Shown piece after piece: positions 23,984-31,866 of a stretch of 64,000 nt of DNA. A program made the translations under genes and the position numbers. The stretch spans positions 1,736,001 to 1,800,000 of the forward strand of contig NZ_CP107958.1 of the NCBI RefSeq assembly GCF_036075115.1, written 5' to 3'. Origin of the DNA: Streptomyces sp. NBC_00377 (lineage in GTDB: Bacteria; Actinomycetota; Actinomycetes; Streptomycetales; Streptomycetaceae). Within the stretch, counting starts at the first letter, position 1; each line of letters begins with the position of its first letter. A model generated the notes under the pieces. That model saw only the letters and a program-made list of their open reading frames with translations. It was not told the DNA's origin and did not search any database.

Positions 23984-24913
23984 TCACGCGCCTCGAAGTA
24001 CGTCGAGCCGCCGCCGGGCCGGGCCCAGTGCCCGCCCGCGGCCCAGCCCGGACCAAGGGCCGGTGCGGCCCTGTTCGGCGGCGTCCGCGATGGTCCAGCG
24101 GCGCGGTCCCAGCTCCGGATCGCGCAGCTGCTCCCAGGTGATCGGCGTGGCGACGGGCGCTCCGGGCAACGCCCGCACCGTGAAGGGGGCGACCGCGGTC
24201 TGGGCGTAGGCGTTGCGCTGGACGTCCAGGTAGAGCCGGTCTCCGCGGTCCTTCTTGCGGGCGGCGGTGGTGAGCCGGCCGGGATGCCGGTCGACGAGCA
24301 GGTCGGCTGCGTCCCGGGCGAATCCGCGCACCTCGTCGAAGTCCTGGTGCCCGTCGAGCGGGATGACGACGTGCAGTCCGCGTGAACCCGTCGTCATCAG
24401 CGCCGAGGGCAGCCGCAGCTCGTCGAGGAGCTCGCCCAGCCATCCGGCGGCCTCCCGGACGGCATCGAAACCCGAGCCGTCGGCGGGGTCCAGGTCGAAG
24501 ATCATCACATCCGGACGGTCGATCCGGCCGGCCCGCGACAGCCAGCGGTGCCGGGTGAGGCAGGCCTGGTCGGCGAGGAGGACGAGGGTGGCGGAGTCGT
24601 CGCAGACCGTGTGGCGGACGGTGCCGTCCTCCTTGGCCACCTCGACCCGTCTGACCCACTGCGGATAGTGCTCGGGGGTGTTCTTCTGCATGAAGCGGGG
24701 TCCGTCGATCCCGTCCGGATGCCGCTCCAGCATCAGCGGGCGCCCGCGCAGGTGCGGCAGCATGAACGCGGCGACCGACCGGTAGTACGCGACGAGGTCG
24801 CCCTTCGTGTACTCCTTCGCGTCCCTCCCTCCCGGGAAGAGCACCTTGTCCGTCCGGTGGACCTCGACGGTGTGCCGGCCCACCCGCAGTTTCCGTACGT
24901 CGCCGCCGCTCAC
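23984..24913 (-). CDS. LigD-type DNA polymerase domain protein (NHEJ primase/polymerase)
   Basis: 309 residues, a stand-alone LigD Pol domain. Evidence: VLFPGG-DAKEYTKGDLV near 25-45, PLMLERHPDGIDGPRFMQKN, and metal-binding VMIFDLDPADGSGFD with the DxD near residues 140-142. GSRGLHVVIPLDG and YLDVQRNAYAQTAVAPFTVR follow. Such proteins are archaeo-eukaryotic primase-fold enzymes that fill gaps in Ku-dependent end joining, preferring ribonucleotides. No Ku or ligase gene is in the window. GTG 24913 overlaps the transketolase stop, and gvpO follows 45 bp later. Confidence 0.92.
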   Translation of the reverse strand: MSGGDVRKLRVGRHTVEVHRTDKVLFPGGRDAKEYTKGDLVAYYRSVAAFMLPHLRGRPLMLERHPDGIDGPRFMQKNTPEHYPQWVRRVEVAKEDGTVRHTVCDDSATLVLLADQACLTRHRWLSRAGRIDRPDVMIFDLDPADGSGFDAVREAAGWLGELLDELRLPSALMTTGSRGLHVVIPLDGHQDFDEVRGFARDAADLLVDRHPGRLTTAARKKDRGDRLYLDVQRNAYAQTAVAPFTVRALPGAPVATPITWEQLRDPELGPRRWTIADAAEQGRTGPWSGLGRGRALGPARRRLDVLRGA

Positions 24914-26766
24914 GGCACGATCGCCTGCTCCACGAGCAGCCGGGCGGACGCGGCGATCGACTCGGCGTCGATGCCCGCCGCGTGCAGCTGTTCGGCCGGG
25001 TTCGCCGAGCCGGGCATCGTCCGGACGGCGAGGCGCACCAGCCGGGGTACCGGCCGGCCGTCGAGGAAGGCGTCGAGGACCGCGTCCCCCAGTCCGCCCT
25101 GTTCGTGGTGGTCCTCCACGCTCATCAGCAGCCCGGTCTCCTCCGCGGCCCGCCGTAGCGTGGCCCGGTCGACGGGCTTGACCGAGTACAGGTCGACGAC
25201 CCGGACCGCGATGCCCTGCGCGTCGAGCGCCTCGGCTGCCTTCAGCGCCTCGTGCACGGTGACGCCGGCCGCGACGATCGTCAGCCGGTCCCGGTCCGAG
25301 GAGCGCAGCACCTTGCTGCCGCCGACCGGGAACTCCTCGTCCGGTCCGTAGAGCACCGGGTAGGCGCCGCGCGAGGTGCGCAGGTAGCGGACGCCGTCAA
25401 GGCCGGCCATGGCGGCGACGAGCCGGGCGGTCTGGTGGGGGTCGCAGGGGTACAGCACGGTCGAGCCGTGCACGGCCCGGAACATCGCCAGGTCCTCCAG
25501 ACCCATCTGCGAGGGCCCGTCCTGTCCGATGGCGACTCCGGCGTGCGAGCCGACGAGGTTGATGCCGGCACCGCTGACCGCGGCCATGCGGACGAAATCG
25601 TGCGCCCGGGTCAGGAACGCCGCGAACGTGGAGGCGTACGGCACCCAGCCGCGGGTCGCGAGGCCGACCGCGTTCGCGACGAGCTGCTGTTCGGCGATGT
25701 AGCACTCGAAGAACCGGTCGTGGTGCTCCTTGGCGAACACCTCGGTACGGGTGGAGTCGCCGACCTCGCCGTCGAGGGCGACGATGTCGCCGCGTGCGGC
25801 GCCGAGAGCGGCGAGGGCCCGGCCGTAGGCGTCACGGGTCGCCACGCCCTTTTCGCGGTCGGCCCCCTCCCAGCGGGGCAGTTCGAGGGAACCGGTCGGC
25901 ACGGAGCGCAGCATCCGGGCCTCGACGGGCCCGTGCACGCGCACGCGCAGGTCCCGGATGCCGCCCAGCTCCTCGATCGCCCCGTCGGCGTCGGGCAGCG
26001 GCTTGCCGTGCAGGCCCTCGCGGTCCTGGACGGCCGCCACGCCCTTGCCCTTGAGGGTGCGGGCCAGGATCGCCGTCGGCTGCCGGGCGGTGGAGGCAGC
26101 CTCGCCGCAGGCACGGTCGACGGCGTCCACGTCGTGTCCGTCGATCTCGATCGTGTGCCAGCCGAACGCCTGGAACCGGCGGGCGTAGGCGTCCAGGTCG
26201 TGGCCGTGCCGGGTGGGGCCGCGCTGGCCGAGCCGGTTGACGTCGACGATCACCGTGAGGTTGTCGAGGCGTTCGTGTCCCGCGTACTCGGCGGCCTCCC
26301 ACCCGGAGCCCTCGGCGAGTTCGCCGTCCCCGCACAGCACCCACACGCGGTATCCGGCACGGTCCAGCCGCTGCCCGGCCAGCGCGATCCCGACGGCCAC
26401 CGGGAGGCCCTGGCCGAGCGATCCGGTGGCCGTCTCGACCCACGGCAGCCGCTGCGGGGTGGGATGCCCCTCCAGCCGGCTGCCGAGTGTGCGGAAGGTC
26501 AGCAGCTCCTCGTCGTCGATGGCGCCGACGGCCTTGTAGGCCGCGTACATCAGCGGGGAGGCGTGGCCCTTCGACAGGACGAAGCGGTCGTTGCCCGGGT
26601 GGGCCGGGCGGTCGAAGTCATAGCGGAAGTGGTGCGCGAACAGCACGGCCACCAGGTCCGCGGCCGACATCGAGGACGTCGGATGCCCGGACCCCGCGGC
26701 GGCGGAGGCGCGCACGCTGTCGACCCGCAACTGCCGGCCGAGTTCGACGAGTTCGGCGGTGTCCAT
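24910..26766 (-). CDS. transketolase
   Basis: 618 residues in a single chain (ATG 26766). ThDP-binding: HPTSSMSAADLVAVLF near 28-43, GSLGQGLPVAVG, and GDGELAEGSGWEAA through VDVNRLGQ. The C-terminal half has VALDGEVGDSTRTEVF, FFECYIAEQ with the catalytic Glu, and GPSQMGLEDLAMFR. Transketolase moves two-carbon ketol units in the pentose phosphate pathway. It is somewhat shorter than the housekeeping ~700-residue form, and its genomic setting between a quinone oxidoreductase and LigD-Pol suggests a stress-linked paralogue. It is 4 bp after the NDH-2 stop, so co-transcription is certain. Confidence 0.92.
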   Translation of the reverse strand: MDTAELVELGRQLRVDSVRASAAAGSGHPTSSMSAADLVAVLFAHHFRYDFDRPAHPGNDRFVLSKGHASPLMYAAYKAVGAIDDEELLTFRTLGSRLEGHPTPQRLPWVETATGSLGQGLPVAVGIALAGQRLDRAGYRVWVLCGDGELAEGSGWEAAEYAGHERLDNLTVIVDVNRLGQRGPTRHGHDLDAYARRFQAFGWHTIEIDGHDVDAVDRACGEAASTARQPTAILARTLKGKGVAAVQDREGLHGKPLPDADGAIEELGGIRDLRVRVHGPVEARMLRSVPTGSLELPRWEGADREKGVATRDAYGRALAALGAARGDIVALDGEVGDSTRTEVFAKEHHDRFFECYIAEQQLVANAVGLATRGWVPYASTFAAFLTRAHDFVRMAAVSGAGINLVGSHAGVAIGQDGPSQMGLEDLAMFRAVHGSTVLYPCDPHQTARLVAAMAGLDGVRYLRTSRGAYPVLYGPDEEFPVGGSKVLRSSDRDRLTIVAAGVTVHEALKAAEALDAQGIAVRVVDLYSVKPVDRATLRRAAEETGLLMSVEDHHEQGGLGDAVLDAFLDGRPVPRLVRLAVRTMPGSANPAEQLHAAGIDAESIAASARLLVEQAIVP

Positions 26767-26770
26767 CGGG

Positions 26771-28564
26771 CTACCGGTCTCCCTCCCCGCGGGCCTTCCC
26801 GGACCCGTCGGCGGTCTCGTCCTCGCGCCCGGCGGCCGGTCCGGAACTGTGCTGCCCCACCTCGGGTGTCGGCGCGGTGATCGACCGGGAGCCGTCCTCA
26901 GGCGAGGACTGACCTTGACGGGCCCCGTCCTCACCCCCGCCGTGCCGTCCCACCTCGGGTGTCGGCGCGGTGATCGACTGCGAGTCGTCCTCCGGGGAGG
27001 GGTGCTGCTCGCCGGACCCACCGTTCGTCTGGTTCACGTCGTTCACGTCCTTCGCCTCATTCCTGTCGTCCTTGCCGTCGGCGTCCTTGCCGTCGTCCTT
27101 GCCGTCGGCGTCCTTGCCGTGGGCGTTCATGCCGTCGGTGTTCTTGTCGTCGGTGTTCCTGTCGTGCGCGACGTTCCCGGCGTCACCGGCGTTCACGTCC
27201 GCCCGGGTGGCCGCTCCGGGGCCGGGGGCCGCCGTCTCGCGCTCGCGGCCGTCCGGCACCCGCGCCAGCTCCGGCGACGCTGTGTCCAGCGGTACCGACC
27301 AGGACCGGACGAGGCCCAACTGGACGTCCTGGCGCGGGAGTACGGCGTCCAGCAGCCAGTCGGCGGCGACGCGGACGCGATTGCCGGGCATCGCGGCGAG
27401 ATGGTAACCGCGGGTGACCAGAGCGGCGGCGGGACCGGACAGATGGACACCGAGCGGATTGGCCGCGGCCTGCACGCCGCCCAGGTCCACGACGAACCCC
27501 AGGTCCTTGTGCCGGTACGGTCGCAGACCGGCCGCGCCGCCGCCCGCGCCGAGCGAGGCGGCGACGTTCTGCCCGGCCACCTTGCCCTGCCGCCACGCGT
27601 GCTGCGCGGTCATCGGCGTGTACTCCCCGGGCCTCTCCAGGTCGGGCACGGCGGCCGCGTCACCGCACGCGAACACCTCCGGCCTGCCGGGGACCTGCAA
27701 CGTCGGCTCGACGAGCAGCCGCCCGCGTTCCAGGGGAAGTCCGAGCGACTCGGCCAGCGGATCGGGCCGTACGCCCACGCACCACACCAGGGTGCGGGTG
27801 TCGACGAACTCGCCGTCGGTGAGCAGGACCCCGTCACGCGTGGCCTCCTTCACCGAGGTTCCCATGCGCACCTCGACGCCCCGTTCCCTCAGCACCCGGT
27901 CGGCGGTGCGGGAGAGCCGTCCGTCGAGTTCGGGCAGGACGCGCGACGCGACATCCAGCAGCAGCCAGCGCGGCCGCATGCCGGTGCGCGAGGGGTGGGC
28001 GCGGACCAGGGCGTCGGTGAACAGCTTTCCCTGCGCCGCGACCTCGGTACCGGTGTAGCCCGCGCCGACCACGACGAACGTGGAACGTGCCGCGCGCTCG
28101 GTCGCGTCGGCGCCGGACGCGGCCAACTCCACCTGCCGGGTCAGGTGATCGCGCAGATACAGGGCTTCGGGCAGGCTGCGGAACCCGTGCGCGTGCTCGG
28201 CGACCCCGGGGATGGGCAGCAGCTTGTTGACGCTGCCCGCGGCGAGCACGAGCCGGTCGTAGCCGAGCGTGCGCGTGTCGCCCTCGGGGTTCGTGCAGTG
28301 GACGGTGCGCGCGTCGAGGTCGATGCGACCGGCCTCGCCGAGCACCAGCCGCACCTGACGCAGGCTGCCCGACAGGGGGACCGTGACCCGGCGCGGTTCC
28401 AGGATGCCCGCCGCCACCTGGGGCAGCAGAGGCACGTAGAGGAAGTGGTCGGTCGGGTTGAGCAGGGTGATGTCGGCGCGGCCCCTGGCCTCCCGCGCCA
28501 GGGTGCGGGCGGCCCGGTACCCGGCGAATCCGGCTCCGACGATCACGATGCGGGGGCGACTCAC
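26771..28564 (-). CDS. NAD(P)/FAD-dependent oxidoreductase (type II NADH dehydrogenase-like)
   Basis: 597 residues from GTG 28564 (CCGGAGG seven bases upstream). FAD motif IVIVGAGFAGYRAA (6-19), NAD motif FVVVGAGYTGTEVAA (about 161-175), VFACGDAAAVPDLERPGEYTPMTAQHA near 312-338, and TDHFLYVPLLPQVAAG are the NDH-2 signature. NDH-2 passes electrons from NADH to quinone without pumping protons. The last 150 residues are an added low-complexity Asp/Gly/Lys/Asn tail with two copies of SITAPTPEVG and repeats of GKDADGKDD. It heads the 13-gene minus-strand run and is divergent from the F420-enzyme gene. Confidence 0.88.
   Translation of the reverse strand: MSRPRIVIVGAGFAGYRAARTLAREARGRADITLLNPTDHFLYVPLLPQVAAGILEPRRVTVPLSGSLRQVRLVLGEAGRIDLDARTVHCTNPEGDTRTLGYDRLVLAAGSVNKLLPIPGVAEHAHGFRSLPEALYLRDHLTRQVELAASGADATERAARSTFVVVGAGYTGTEVAAQGKLFTDALVRAHPSRTGMRPRWLLLDVASRVLPELDGRLSRTADRVLRERGVEVRMGTSVKEATRDGVLLTDGEFVDTRTLVWCVGVRPDPLAESLGLPLERGRLLVEPTLQVPGRPEVFACGDAAAVPDLERPGEYTPMTAQHAWRQGKVAGQNVAASLGAGGGAAGLRPYRHKDLGFVVDLGGVQAAANPLGVHLSGPAAALVTRGYHLAAMPGNRVRVAADWLLDAVLPRQDVQLGLVRSWSVPLDTASPELARVPDGRERETAAPGPGAATRADVNAGDAGNVAHDRNTDDKNTDGMNAHGKDADGKDDGKDADGKDDRNEAKDVNDVNQTNGGSGEQHPSPEDDSQSITAPTPEVGRHGGGEDGARQGQSSPEDGSRSITAPTPEVGQHSSGPAAGREDETADGSGKARGEGDR
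26857..26978 (-). repeat. 29-bp direct repeat in the tail of the NDH-2-like gene
   Basis: A 29-bp sequence (containing CTCGGGTGTCGGCGCGG) is identical at 26857-26885 and 26950-26978, 93 bp apart. It encodes two copies of SITAPTPEVG within longer imperfect repeats. A second repeat block, GKDADGKDD, lies at about 27070-27125. Both sit in the unstructured tail. Confidence 0.8.
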
Positions 28565-28645
28565 GGTGGGCCTCCGGAGGGGGTGCGGACGGTCGTCGTA
28601 CGAAGGTGTCCGCGTCCCCCGGGCAGGGCCGGCCAAACGTCCGCC

Positions 28646-28670
28646 GGTTTCCCGTCCGGGCTCCGGGTAC
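28646..28670 (+). promoter_or_regulatory. candidate sigma-B-type promoter of the F420 enzyme gene
   Basis: GGTT (28646-28649), 15 bases, GGGTAC (28665-28670) fits GNNT-14/16-GGGTAC/T. The -10 ends 43 bases before the plus-strand start at 28713. A GGCCAAACGTCC block just upstream resembles that before the ThDP enzyme at 10378-10400. GGGTACCC is partly palindromic, but no -35 match exists for the divergent NDH-2-like gene. Confidence 0.55.
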
Positions 28671-28712
28671 CCGGAGCCCGACCCGACCCGCCCAGTCGCG
28701 GAGGTATACCCC

Positions 28713-29666
28713 ATGCCCGAATACGGCTATTTCCTGTCCTGCGAGGAGTTCGGCCCCGCAGACCTCGTCGAGCAGGCCCGGATGGCCGAGCAGGCCGGTT
28801 TCCAGGCGCTGTGGATCTCCGACCACTACCACCCGTGGAACGACGCACAGGGCCAGAGCCCGTTCGTCTGGTCGGTGATCGGCGCACTGTCGGAGGCGGT
28901 GTCGCTGCCGATCGAGACGGCCGTGACCTGCCCGACCGTGCGGATCCACCCGGCGGTGGTCGCGCAGGCCGCCGCCACGTCCGCGGTGATGACGAACGGC
29001 CGATTCCGCCTCGGCGTCGGCTCGGGCGAGGCCCTGAACGAGCACATCCTCGGCGACGCCTGGCCCCCGGCGAACGTACGCCTGGAGATGCTGGAGGAGG
29101 CGGTGCAGATCATGCGCCGGCTGTTCACGGGCGAGGAGGTCACCCACTACGGCACGCACTACAAGGTGGAGAACGCCCGCCTCTACACCGTCCCCGACGA
29201 GCCCGTCCCGATCGACATCTCCGGCTTCGGCCCCAAGGCGACCTCGCTCGCGGCCCGCGTGGGCGACGGCTTCATCACGATGATGCCGGACGAGGCGATG
29301 GTCGAGCAGTACCGCAAGGGCGGCGGCGGCTCCAAGCCGGTCAGCGGCGGCACGAAGGTCTGCTACGGCACGGACCGCGCCGAAGCCGTCCGTACGGTCC
29401 ACCGGCTGTGGTCGAATCAGCTGCTGCCCGGCGAGATGGGGCAGATCCTGCCCACGCCGAGTCACTTCGAGCAGTTGCAGCCGCTGGTCAGCGAGGAGAT
29501 GGTCGGCGAGAACACGGTGTGCGGCGACGACGTCGACGAGCACGTCGAAGCCCTCACCGCCTTCGCCGACGCGGGCTTCGACCGGATCTACGTCAACCAG
29601 ATCGGCCCCGACCAGCGCGGCTTCTTCGACTTCTACCGCACGAAGGTGCTGCCGCGCCTCCAGTGA
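28713..29666 (+). CDS. F420-dependent LLM-class oxidoreductase (G6PDH-like group)
   Basis: 317 residues; ATG 28713 follows GGAGG. The luciferase-like TIM barrel is clear: YGYFLSCEEFGPADLVEQARMAEQAGFQALWISDHYHPW (given for location, residues 4-43). Conserved ETAVTCPTVRIHPAVVAQAAAT and LGVGSGEALNEHILGD follow. The group, known as TIGR03557-type, includes F420-dependent glucose-6-phosphate dehydrogenase relatives. The exact substrate is unknown. The sigma-B-type promoter just upstream suggests a stress role in F420H2 supply or redox balance. Confidence 0.88.
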   Translation: MPEYGYFLSCEEFGPADLVEQARMAEQAGFQALWISDHYHPWNDAQGQSPFVWSVIGALSEAVSLPIETAVTCPTVRIHPAVVAQAAATSAVMTNGRFRLGVGSGEALNEHILGDAWPPANVRLEMLEEAVQIMRRLFTGEEVTHYGTHYKVENARLYTVPDEPVPIDISGFGPKATSLAARVGDGFITMMPDEAMVEQYRKGGGGSKPVSGGTKVCYGTDRAEAVRTVHRLWSNQLLPGEMGQILPTPSHFEQLQPLVSEEMVGENTVCGDDVDEHVEALTAFADAGFDRIYVNQIGPDQRGFFDFYRTKVLPRLQ

Positions 29667-29709
29667 GCCCGGCCGTCGTCACAGGAGAGGCCCCGGTCGC
29701 CACGCAGGG

Positions 29710-29742
29710 GCGGCCCTGCGGCAGCAGCTGCCGCAGGGCCGC
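29710..29742. terminator. bidirectional hairpin between convergent genes
   Basis: GCGGCCCTGCGGCAG (29710-29724), loop CAG, CTGCCGCAGGGCCGC (29728-29742): a perfect 15-bp stem between the F420 enzyme (plus) and the holin-like gene (minus). Equal in both directions, it can end both transcripts. Confidence 0.85.
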
Positions 29743-29795
29743 CCGGGCGCCGGGCTCGTGGCGTGGTACGTCACTTCGGGTGCGCTGCGCGCGCG

Positions 29796-30299
29796 TCAGG
29801 CCCGGTGGTGCGGGCCCTCGGGGTCGATGTCGTCCGCGCGCGGCGCCTCGCCCGGCCCCGGCACCTGGGCGCCGGGCGCGGTCGGCGGCATCGGCGGGTA
29901 CGGCATGCCCAGGCCGCTGGGCGGGGCGGCCGGCGACGTTCCGCCCACGACGCGACCGGGGTCCCCGTGCGTCCCCGCTTCACCCGCGGACGCGGGACGG
30001 GACGGCGAGTGCGGCTTGGCGGCGCCGCGCAGCAGGTACGCGACGGCCCCGAGGATCGCGGCGGTGATCAGCGCCGCGGCCCAGCCCGGCAGTCCGGTGT
30101 CCAGGGCGAGTCCCACCGCGAGGGCCACGGCCGCGCCGGCGTAGAGGGCGACGGCGCCGGAAGCCGCGTACAGCATCGCCGTGCGGCGCTGCTTGCGGGT
30201 CTGCTCGCGCAGCTCCTCGCGGATGGTCTCGCGTGCCACCTGCGCCAGTTCGTCGACCAGGTGCTTGTCCAGATGCTCCAGATGCTCCATGCGCTCCAT
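29796..30299 (-). CDS. holin-like small membrane protein (actinobacterial holin-X/DUF1469 type)
   Basis: 167 residues from ATG 30299; an ATG at 30290 is also possible. The N-terminus is charged and helical (EHLEHLDKHLVDELAQVARETIRE, location only). Two membrane segments lie about 62-80 and 88-108, and a Pro/Gly-rich tail follows. This is the phage-holin-family protein common in actinobacteria, usually chromosomal and not lytic. A sigma-B-like promoter (30309-30333) would place the transcript start at or next to ATG 30299, so the mRNA may be leaderless. Confidence 0.72.
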   Translation of the reverse strand: MERMEHLEHLDKHLVDELAQVARETIREELREQTRKQRRTAMLYAASGAVALYAGAAVALAVGLALDTGLPGWAAALITAAILGAVAYLLRGAAKPHSPSRPASAGEAGTHGDPGRVVGGTSPAAPPSGLGMPYPPMPPTAPGAQVPGPGEAPRADDIDPEGPHHRA

Positions 30300-30308
30300 G
30301 ACCTGCGG

Positions 30309-30333
30309 GTACCCGCTGTCATGAACGCTTAAC
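30309..30333 (-). promoter_or_regulatory. candidate general-stress promoter of the holin-like gene
   Basis: On the minus strand GTTAAG (30333-30328), a 13-base spacer, then GGGTAC (30314-30309). This fits the Bacillus-style sigma-B pattern GTTTAA-12/14-GGGWAW better than the S. coelicolor GNNT rule. The start codon follows about 10 bases after the -10, so a leaderless transcript is implied. Confidence 0.35.
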
Positions 30334-30478
30334 GCCACGGGACCGGCCGCCGGACGGGACGAGGCCCCGGCGCGGGGCAGGGCGCGAAGTGGGGCGCGAG
30401 GTGCGGCCGGAGCACGGCGGGGAGGGGATCGGGTGAAGGGATCACCTCGCCGCGGCCGCCCCAACTAGGCTCGCCTGC

Positions 30479-30829
30479 ATGGACATTCTGGGAGCCACAC
30501 TGCGTGTCTGTGTCGACGATCTGGAGGCCTCGGTCTCCTTCTACGAGCGGCTGGCGGGCACCGGTGCGCTCCGCTTCGAGCGCGGCGGGGTACACGTGGC
30601 CGCCGTCGGCTGCTTCCTGCTGATGAGCGGGCCTCCGGCCGAACTGGAGCTGCTGCGCAAGGTGGCCGCGACGATCGCCGTCACCGACGTCGAGGAGGCC
30701 CACCGGACCCTCACCGAGCTGGGCGCCGACGTCATCGCGGGGCCGGTGCCGACGCCGGTGGGCCGCAACCTGATCGTCCGGCACCCGGACGGAGCGGTGT
30801 ACGAGTACGCGGACCGGCGCGGGTCGTGA
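30479..30829 (+). CDS. VOC family (glyoxalase/dioxygenase-fold) protein
   Basis: 116 residues. VOC pattern: LGATLRVCVDDLEASVSFYERL at the start and GRNLIVRHPDGAVYEY at the end, the latter with the usual metal-ligand Glu. VOC proteins include glyalase I, resistance proteins and dioxygenases; function is not predictable. There is no ribosome binding site. TAGGCT at 30466-30471 lies seven bases before the ATG, so the mRNA is likely leaderless. Confidence 0.8.
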   Translation: MDILGATLRVCVDDLEASVSFYERLAGTGALRFERGGVHVAAVGCFLLMSGPPAELELLRKVAATIAVTDVEEAHRTLTELGADVIAGPVPTPVGRNLIVRHPDGAVYEYADRRGS

Positions 30830-30960
30830 GACGCCGGGCGCGTGGACCGGCGGCGGTCCGGTGAGGCGCCCGGGTCGCCCGCGGCGCCGAAAATGCCGTG
30901 TGCGGCGTGCCGTCACCGACGTATCGTCGGGCGTTCGACGGCAGTCCTGAAGGAGCGGCA

Positions 30961-31308
30961 GTGAGTGAGCAGCACACCTACCGGGTGATCGTCCGGGGCA
31001 CCTGGGACGCCCTCACCGACGAGGCCCGGGCCCGCCTCGTCGCCGAGGCCGCCGACCACGGACTGACGAGCATGCGGTTCACCGAGGAGGGCACGTTGTC
31101 GTACGAGCCGTCGCCGCTGAAGCACTTCTCGATGCGCTACGTGGTGGTCTCGGACGCGGTGGACGGCGAGGAGATGGCGGGGGCGCTCGCCGAGGAGCGC
31201 GCCGAGGCGGAGCTGCGGGAGCTCGGTTACGGCTGCACCGGGCTGCGGTCGACGGTCACGGACCTCGACACGATGAAGATCAACTTCAAGCCCGCATCTC
31301 GGCGGTGA
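30961..31308 (+). CDS. DUF6204-like protein
   Basis: 115 residues from GTG 30961 (AAGGAG upstream). The sequence begins HTYRVIVRGTWDALTDEARARL and has SPLKHFSMRYVV in the middle; the end has STVTDLDTMKINF. This matches a small alpha/beta family common in Streptomyces without known function (DUF6204 by my recollection). Its 3' end overlaps the convergent GNAT gene by 23 bp. Confidence 0.7.
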   Translation: MSEQHTYRVIVRGTWDALTDEARARLVAEAADHGLTSMRFTEEGTLSYEPSPLKHFSMRYVVVSDAVDGEEMAGALAEERAEAELRELGYGCTGLRSTVTDLDTMKINFKPASRR

Positions 31309-31831
31309 CCGCCCACCTCTCGTGGTCCCGCCACGCCCCGTCGACGTAGATCATCTTCGGGGAGAAGCCCTCGTGGCGGAAGCCGCAGGCGCGGGCGAGG
31401 GCGATCGAGGCGTCGTTGCCGGGTTGTGCGTTGATCTCCAGCCGGTGCAGTCGCATGGGCCCGAACGCGTAGTCCACCACCAGGTCGAGCGCCTCACGCA
31501 TCAGCCCGCGCCCGGCCGCGTGCGCGAAGGCTCCGTAGCCGAGCGCGCCGCACTGGAAACCCCCCTGGACGATGTTGTTGATGTTGATGAACCCGGCGAC
31601 CGCGCCGTCCTGCACCGTGCACACGAGGAAGCCGGCCTTGGTCGGATCCTCGATCAGCCGCCCCGCGTAGGCCGTGTACGCGTCGGCGGTGGCCGGCGGG
31701 AACAGCCATGGGTGGTGCAGGTCCTTGCTCTCCCGCGCACGGGCGGTGAACTCCGGCCCGTCCGCGTAGGTGAAGTGGCGTATGCCCACGCGGGGGCCCT
31801 CGGCGAGATGACGGGATGCATTGTGCGGCAT
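31286..31831 (-). CDS. GNAT family N-acetyltransferase
   Basis: 181 residues. RimJ/RimL-type pattern: RHFTYADGPEFTARARES, AGFININNIVQGGFQCGALGYGAF (location 79-102), GRGLMREALDLVVDYAFGPMRLHRLEINAQPGNDASIALARACGF for acetyl-CoA binding and motif B. Such enzymes acetylate ribosomal protein N-termini or small amines; target unknown. The 3' ends of this and the DUF6204 gene overlap by 23 bp tail to tail, so the two may interfere through antisense transcripts. Confidence 0.87.
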   Translation of the reverse strand: MPHNASRHLAEGPRVGIRHFTYADGPEFTARARESKDLHHPWLFPPATADAYTAYAGRLIEDPTKAGFLVCTVQDGAVAGFININNIVQGGFQCGALGYGAFAHAAGRGLMREALDLVVDYAFGPMRLHRLEINAQPGNDASIALARACGFRHEGFSPKMIYVDGAWRDHERWAVTAEMRA

Positions 31832-31866
31832 CCGGCCACCTTAAGCCGCCGGGCCGGGCCCGGTCC

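Noticed and set aside
29796..30299. Phage holin name suggesting a prophage
   Set aside because: No phage structural, integrase or lysis genes are nearby; this family is a usual chromosomal membrane protein in actinobacteria. The same applies to the 1229-3340 gene.
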